This document shows positions 54,014 through 54,064 of a stretch of 54,064 nt of DNA, one piece after another; the first letter of the stretch is position 1; every line of letters starts with the position of its first letter. The stretch covers positions 1-54,064 of the forward strand of contig NZ_JAMOIM010000031.1 in NCBI RefSeq assembly GCF_026130545.1, given 5' to 3'. A program made the position numbers and the translations under genes. This DNA comes from Lichenifustis flavocetrariae (GTDB taxonomy: Bacteria; Pseudomonadota; Alphaproteobacteria; Rhizobiales; Beijerinckiaceae). The notes under the pieces are model-generated. The model was not told the origin of the DNA. It made no database searches and saw only the letters and a list, made by a program, of their open reading frames with translations.

Positions 54014-54064
54014 TGAAGGGCCACCCCCGCGCGTTCGTCCTTGGGCGGCTTACCGACGCCGGCT
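54014..54064. other. Right edge, no feature
   Basis: Fifty bases after the truncated R-M gene hold no recognisable feature. Confidence 0.4.

Overview
The window is high-GC DNA with alphaproteobacterial-looking genes, most likely from a Hyphomicrobiales member (Methylobacterium or Bradyrhizobium type). This is inferred from codon and base composition and from gene content, not from a marker gene. No rRNA, tRNA or CRISPR array was seen. The whole stretch looks accessory: integrases, IS debris, a plasmid- or ICE-like replication and DNA-processing module, and defence-type genes.

Layout. (1) 1-2140: the C-terminal part of a large serine recombinase cut by the left edge, then a truncated IS3-family element. 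(2) 2201-5830: a visibly more A/T-rich two-gene cassette, made of a SERAC1/PGAP1-like alpha/beta hydrolase and a 738-residue protein with a CpXC-type zinc domain at each end. (3) 5831-11492: IS graveyard with an alcohol-dehydrogenase tail, an IS3 end, a complete IS21-family element with a 19-bp hairpin at its left end, a recombinase-like HTH fragment, a truncated second IS21 element with three 23-bp terminal repeats, and a short tyrosine recombinase. (4) 11626-18042: AEC and LysE transporters, a LuxR regulator, an exported epoxide-hydrolase-like enzyme and a LysR regulator. (5) 18413-29684: a mostly co-directional run of hydrolases, metallo-beta-lactamase-fold enzymes, a PPOX-fold flavoprotein, a three-piece cobalt nitrile-hydratase/thiocyanate-hydrolase-like enzyme, two SDRs, a DUF302 protein and a multicopper oxidase. 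(6) 29902-31265: a ClC channel gene broken by three one-base indels.

(7) 31848-40846: a mobile-element backbone. It has unrecognised proteins behind duplicated leader sequences, a decayed tandem copy, a second-copy exonuclease VII pair (xseA-xseB), a MoxR/Lon-like AAA+ ATPase and, convergent to these across a 16-bp perfect hairpin, a RepA-like hexameric ATPase. A fragment of a RocB-type M20 peptidase follows.

(8) 41815-52843: a five-gene minus-strand operon. In transcription order it encodes an AAA/DUF4143 ATPase, a TrlF-like PHP+SMC-type ATPase, an nSTAND NTPase with an N-terminal PD-(D/E)XK-like domain and HEAT-like repeats, a separate PD-(D/E)XK nuclease-like protein, and a LA2681-type HEPN protein. 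Tight spacing, ATGA overlaps and a 21-codon bridging ORF tie it together. Domain content (sensor NTPases plus nuclease and RNase-type effectors) suggests anti-phage immunity. (9) 53178-54013: a HigA-type regulator overlapping the N-terminal piece of an MmeI-like restriction-modification enzyme, which is broken near the right edge.

The two best candidates for undescribed biology are the hydrolase/tandem-CpXC cassette (2268-5830) and the five-gene operon (41815-52843). The replication module with shared leaders and its own exonuclease VII is third. Four genes' worth of evidence for homopolymer indels (one in the chloroperoxidase, three in the ClC gene) means some 'pseudogenes' may be sequencing errors.
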